The notes under the pieces were generated by a model. It saw only the letters and a list, made by a program, of their open reading frames with translations. It had not been told where the DNA came from and made no database searches. The translations under genes were made by a program, and so were the position numbers. Shown in pieces: positions 5,348 to 7,608 of a DNA stretch of 7,608 nucleotides (positions are counted from its first letter, which is position 1; each line of letters opens with the position of its first letter). Source of the stretch: an uncultured Ruminococcus sp. (GTDB lineage: Bacteria > Bacillota > Clostridia > Oscillospirales > Ruminococcaceae); contig CAMWHN010000099.1 in NCBI GenBank assembly GCA_947174085.1, positions 1 through 7,608 of the forward strand, written 5' to 3'.

Positions 5348-5392
5348 AATTAAAAAAAATTTTACAGCTCCAGAAAATAAACTGAAGCTGTA
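5348..5392 (-). terminator. intrinsic terminator of the DUF389 gene
   Basis: The stem TACAGCT/AGCTGTA (5363-5369 with 5386-5392) extends inward, after one c/a mismatch, with CAG/CTG (5371-5373 with 5382-5384) around an 8-nt loop. On the minus strand it is followed by AAAATTTTTTTTAATT, a strong T tract, 5 nt after the DUF389 stop. This isolates the membrane-protein gene from the cysK promoter about 60 bp further on. Confidence 0.85.
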
Positions 5393-5396
5393 TATT

Positions 5397-6155
5397 TTAA
5401 TCTGTTAGCATTAGATATGTAAGAACAATACTAGGAATTAATACAATAATTGCATTACGAATCATTTTGTTCTTAATGCGTTTCCATTGTTTGTCAGTCA
5501 GTGTGCTAACTTTTGGAATATTTAAAATATCTAAAATTAACATTGCAGAAAGAAAAATAAAATAGCAATTGACAATAAATAAATATATCGCACCAGAAAG
5601 CATTTTCCATTCTGCATGTGCAATCGAATAACCACATGTACAGACTGGAGGCATTAACGCTGTTGCAATAGCAACTCCGGGAATAATATTATTAGATTTA
5701 TCATGACGAGTATTACCGATAATCCCTGCAAAACCACCGGCTGTTGCAATAATTACATCATAAAAACTTGGCTGTGTTCTGGCTAGCAATTCAGAGCTGG
5801 CATTATTAATCGGCGATAATAAAAAATAAATAGTTGATACTAGTAAACTAATTGTCAATTGTATGAGAAATCCGTAAATATTTCTTTTTAACTGGTGTGA
5901 ATCAGCAGAAGCTACACCATAAGCCATTGCTAAAATACTTCCCATCAAAGGGGATATTAACATTGCACCAATAATGACAGCCGTTGAGCCTGTATTTAAT
6001 CCTACAGAAGCAATTAAAATCGCACAAATTAATACACACATGTTTGTACCAGTAACTTGTCCGCCACTAAGAATACGTTTTTTAATTTCCTCATGTGAGG
6101 CAGAATCTTCGGCTAATCGAAAAGCTCTTTTCAGAGCATATTTAAAATCATTCAT
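5397..6155 (-). CDS. DUF389 family integral membrane protein
   Basis: The 252-residue protein is a DUF389 hydrophobic-domain protein. Its signatures are the pair LNTGSTAVIIGAMLISPLMG (53-72) and GGFAGIIGNTR (140-150), followed by IIPGVAIATALMPPVC (157-172). It has about six or seven hydrophobic segments (roughly 38-52, 55-80, 93-113, 131-147, 157-176, 186-209, 232-250), so it sits in the cytoplasmic membrane. Its N-terminus is charged and cytosolic-looking, and it lacks the longer N-terminal extension of some relatives. Function is unestablished; the conserved polar residues inside the helices suggest transport or a channel, which is inference. The ATG at 6155 follows a GGGAG 12 nt upstream, a slightly long spacing. 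A perfect promoter and a terminator make it a single-gene transcript. Nothing nearby reveals its substrate. Confidence 0.92.
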   Translation of the reverse strand: MNDFKYALKRAFRLAEDSASHEEIKKRILSGGQVTGTNMCVLICAILIASVGLNTGSTAVIIGAMLISPLMGSILAMAYGVASADSHQLKRNIYGFLIQLTISLLVSTIYFLLSPINNASSELLARTQPSFYDVIIATAGGFAGIIGNTRHDKSNNIIPGVAIATALMPPVCTCGYSIAHAEWKMLSGAIYLFIVNCYFIFLSAMLILDILNIPKVSTLTDKQWKRIKNKMIRNAIIVLIPSIVLTYLMLTD

Positions 6156-6191
6156 AGAATAAATAATCTCCCAAAAATTTCAATTATATTT

Positions 6192-6220
6192 ATTATACCC
6201 TATCTTTTTCAGAATGTCAA
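6192..6220 (-). promoter_or_regulatory. consensus promoter of the DUF389 gene
   Basis: On the minus strand, -35 TTGACA (6220-6215) and -10 TATAAT (6197-6192) are both perfect and separated by 17 bp, with GGG just before the -10 box. The start of transcription is expected near 6185, about 30 nt before the ATG. No dyad covers it, so strong, probably constitutive expression is inferred. Confidence 0.9.
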
Positions 6221-6301
6221 TAGATTTTTTTGATTAAACATTGAAACCAATTACCAAAGAAGAAAAAAAGAATAACCACATCATTTCCAGAAAAATAATT
6301 T

Positions 6302-6341
6302 ATGCAAAACATTTCATCAGATTTGTAAAATGTTTTGGCAT
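6302..6341. repeat. long imperfect hairpin of unknown role
   Basis: AAAACATTT (6306-6314) pairs with AAATGTTTT (6328-6336). Four more pairs (6302-6305 with 6337, 6339-6341) surround a single bulged G, giving 13 bp around a 13-nt loop. It is AT-rich. On the minus strand it is followed by AAATTATTTTTC, so it might act as a weak terminator for the broken GNAT gene; on the plus strand only TTTT follows. It lies between that relic and the DUF389 promoter. Confidence 0.4.
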
Positions 6342-6520
6342 TTTATCACAACGATACAGAAACCGGAGAAAGAGATTTTCTCTCTGGTTTTTTCTGCCTG
6401 CTGATATTCGTAACTTTGATATGTCTGCTTAATTTTGCAATCTGAAAATATTTCATAAATATCTAATACATCACTTTTTTCTAAAGGTCTTAATAACAAA
6501 CGATTAGATTCCAGAATCAT
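6317..6520 (-). pseudogene. GNAT acetyltransferase N-terminal remnant
   Basis: The frame starting at 6520 gives MILESNRLLLRPLEKSDV then LDIYEIFSDCKIKQTY, the first strand-helix unit of a RimJ/RimL-type GNAT (ILES-x-RL-x-LRPL). After about 35 residues the similarity ends; the remaining codons read through the 6360-6394 terminator hairpin, and the frame stops at 6317. The acetyl-CoA binding motifs are missing, so it is not an enzyme. No SD precedes 6520; the nearest SD, GGAGAAG (6557-6551), serves an ATG at 6545 in another frame (14 codons including stop, ending at 6504). Deleting one A from the A6 run there would fuse the two frames. It follows the beta-helix gene in the same direction. Confidence 0.65.
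6360..6394 (+). terminator. plus-strand intrinsic terminator without a gene
   Basis: AAACCGGAGA (6360-6369) pairs with TCTCTGGTTT (6381-6390), 10 bp with one G-U, around an 11-nt loop, and the plus strand runs on into TTTTTTC. On the minus strand the tail is only TTT, so it points rightwards. No plus-strand gene lies to its left: the DUF389 promoter fires the other way. It now sits inside the frame of the minus-strand GNAT relic, which suggests it belonged to a gene deleted from here. Confidence 0.65.
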
Positions 6521-6575
6521 ATTTTTTAAAAATATCTGTTATCATTTTTACTTCTCCAAAAAATATTATTTATGC

Positions 6576-7608
6576 TTATTTATTTTCATAACTACTATCA
6601 CCATAAGTAATGAAATTAGAATTATAATAATTCCACTGGTCATCAGGATTATCAATAGAAACTAAATTACTATCATATGCAATATAATTGTCCCACACAG
6701 TACAAGAACAATCCCAAGCATTCAGGAAATATATTTTTTTGCCGTCTGCATTTGTAGCAATATCCATATATGCTTTATTGCCATATATATAAGCATTTTG
6801 TCCCCAACCCTCCACAACGTCATTTTGTTCAAAAGCTCGTGTAATTTTATCACAGTTATTTCTATAGCCTGTGCAATATCTTAGAATGCAATCATTACCC
6901 TTGATATTCACAAAAGCCTTTGCGTAATTTTCACCGGAACAGCCTTTGCCGTCAAAAGTACAGTATTCAATAATTGTCCCTGTTGTATATTCTTTTACGT
7001 CAATGCATTCCGCAGAAATATTTTGTCCTAGTTCGCAATTTCTGATAATATTATTATCACAAGCATGTTCATATTCGGTTGTATTTTTTGCACTGCCTAT
7101 ATAAATTCCCTCGCCATAGCCAGCTTTTACAAGTCCTGTATCATGTACTTTACAGCTATCAATAATACAATTAGAACTACCATCACGAATATGAATGCCC
7201 TCTGTTCCTGTTTGATAAACTTCGCAATTAATAAGCTGTGTATAATTTGCATTATCTAAAATAATGCCTTTAGAAGAATTTGTTACAATAATATCTTTGA
7301 CTGTCCAATAGTCACCAGTAATTGTTAGCCCATAATTACTATCAATCGTTGTCCCCTCAATAATAGCAGGATTATTTGAATTTTCAGAGCGAAGTATAAT
7401 TGGATTTTCTTCTGTACCGTCTGCTGTACCTGTAAATGTATGTCCTTTGTTTACTTTGCCATTATAGATATAATTTCCCGAAGCAAGTACAATTTCATCA
7501 CCAGCTTTTGCATTTTCAAGGGCGTTTTGTAATTCAGCAGAATTTGTAACATGAATGATATTATTATTTAATTGCTGTAACAGCATATATTTCATTTTGC
7601 AGAAATCA
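6576..7608 (-). CDS. right-handed parallel beta-helix protein (pectate-lyase-like), 5' end outside window
   Basis: At least 339 residues form a right-handed parallel beta-helix. The N-terminal cap IHVTNSAELQNALENAKAG leads into DEIVLASGNY, the start typical of pectate-lyase/chondroitinase-B-like folds. Regular rungs follow: YGLTITGDYWTVKDIIVTNS, GIILDNANYTQLINCEVY, TEGIHIRDGSSNCIIDSCKV, GEGIYIGSA, NNIIRNCELG and TIIEYCTFDG. Such proteins are usually secreted and bind or cleave polysaccharides; no catalytic residues can be assigned safely. The first ATG in the window is at 7595, but it has no SD and no signal peptide, and the frame stays open to the window edge, so the true start probably lies outside, giving a longer exported protein. 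The C-terminus (YGDSSYENK) has no dockerin, CBM or sortase motif. No terminator follows; the GNAT relic begins about 30 nt downstream. Confidence 0.82.
   Translation of the reverse strand, partial: DFCKMKYMLLQQLNNNIIHVTNSAELQNALENAKAGDEIVLASGNYIYNGKVNKGHTFTGTADGTEENPIILRSENSNNPAIIEGTTIDSNYGLTITGDYWTVKDIIVTNSSKGIILDNANYTQLINCEVYQTGTEGIHIRDGSSNCIIDSCKVHDTGLVKAGYGEGIYIGSAKNTTEYEHACDNNIIRNCELGQNISAECIDVKEYTTGTIIEYCTFDGKGCSGENYAKAFVNIKGNDCILRYCTGYRNNCDKITRAFEQNDVVEGWGQNAYIYGNKAYMDIATNADGKKIYFLNAWDCSCTVWDNYIAYDSNLVSIDNPDDQWNYYNSNFITYGDSSYENK

Noticed and set aside
6241..6432. Plus-strand 63-residue frame
   Set aside because: It begins with TTG, has no SD, is basic and low in protein-like pattern, and crosses two hairpins.
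1..7608. CRISPR array, tRNA, rRNA, riboswitch or toxin-antitoxin pair
   Set aside because: No regularly spaced repeats, cloverleaf, rRNA-like stretch, long structured leader or recognisable toxin-antitoxin family was seen on either strand.

Overview
The window is AT-rich bacterial DNA from a low-GC Gram-positive. Strong SD sequences (GGAGG), sigma-A-type promoters with 17-bp spacers, intrinsic terminators, a typical Firmicutes CysK and a wall-less lipoprotein signal all point to Clostridia. Protein style (short lipoprotein with a 'GITLGSSLSDVEEKIGSP' element, DUF389, right-handed beta-helix secreted-type protein) fits a Ruminococcus-like Oscillospiraceae member, but no species marker is present.

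Layout. 1-643 (+): promoter and thpR, an RNA 2',3'-cyclic phosphodiesterase. 644-2411: a wrecked IS200/IS605-type tnpB (771-2397). It is split between the GIDLGI and KEFA segments of its RuvC-I region by about 1.06 kb of unrelated DNA carrying a lipoprotein gene (1071-1700), an overlapping small gene (1693-1908) and the tail of a third. 2412-3653 (+): a two-gene unit, a GNAT acetyltransferase and an unusual ASCH-DUF1810 fusion protein. 3671-4150 (+): scars of an NrnA-like DHH/DHHA1 phosphoesterase and a HAD hydrolase. A bidirectional terminator (4227-4251) separates this from the minus-strand half.

Minus-strand half, read right to left: a right-handed beta-helix protein that runs off the right edge (6576-7608), a broken GNAT N-terminus (6317-6520), a DUF389 membrane protein (5397-6155) with a perfect consensus promoter and its own terminator, and cysK (4258-5196) with a consensus promoter overlapped by an 8+8 bp dyad that looks like an operator.

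How it works together: the intact genes are mostly independent housekeeping units (RNA end processing, cysteine synthesis, membrane protein, polysaccharide-type beta-helix). No defence island, CRISPR array, RNA gene or complete transposon is visible. The most distinctive features are the tnpB split by a small lipoprotein operon, the ASCH-DUF1810 fusion, and a recurrent style of decay in which genes keep one or both ends but lose their middle. I did not find a convincing complete new system; the best candidates for something undescribed are the lipoprotein/small-protein cassette inside tnpB and the ASCH-DUF1810 protein with its GNAT partner.
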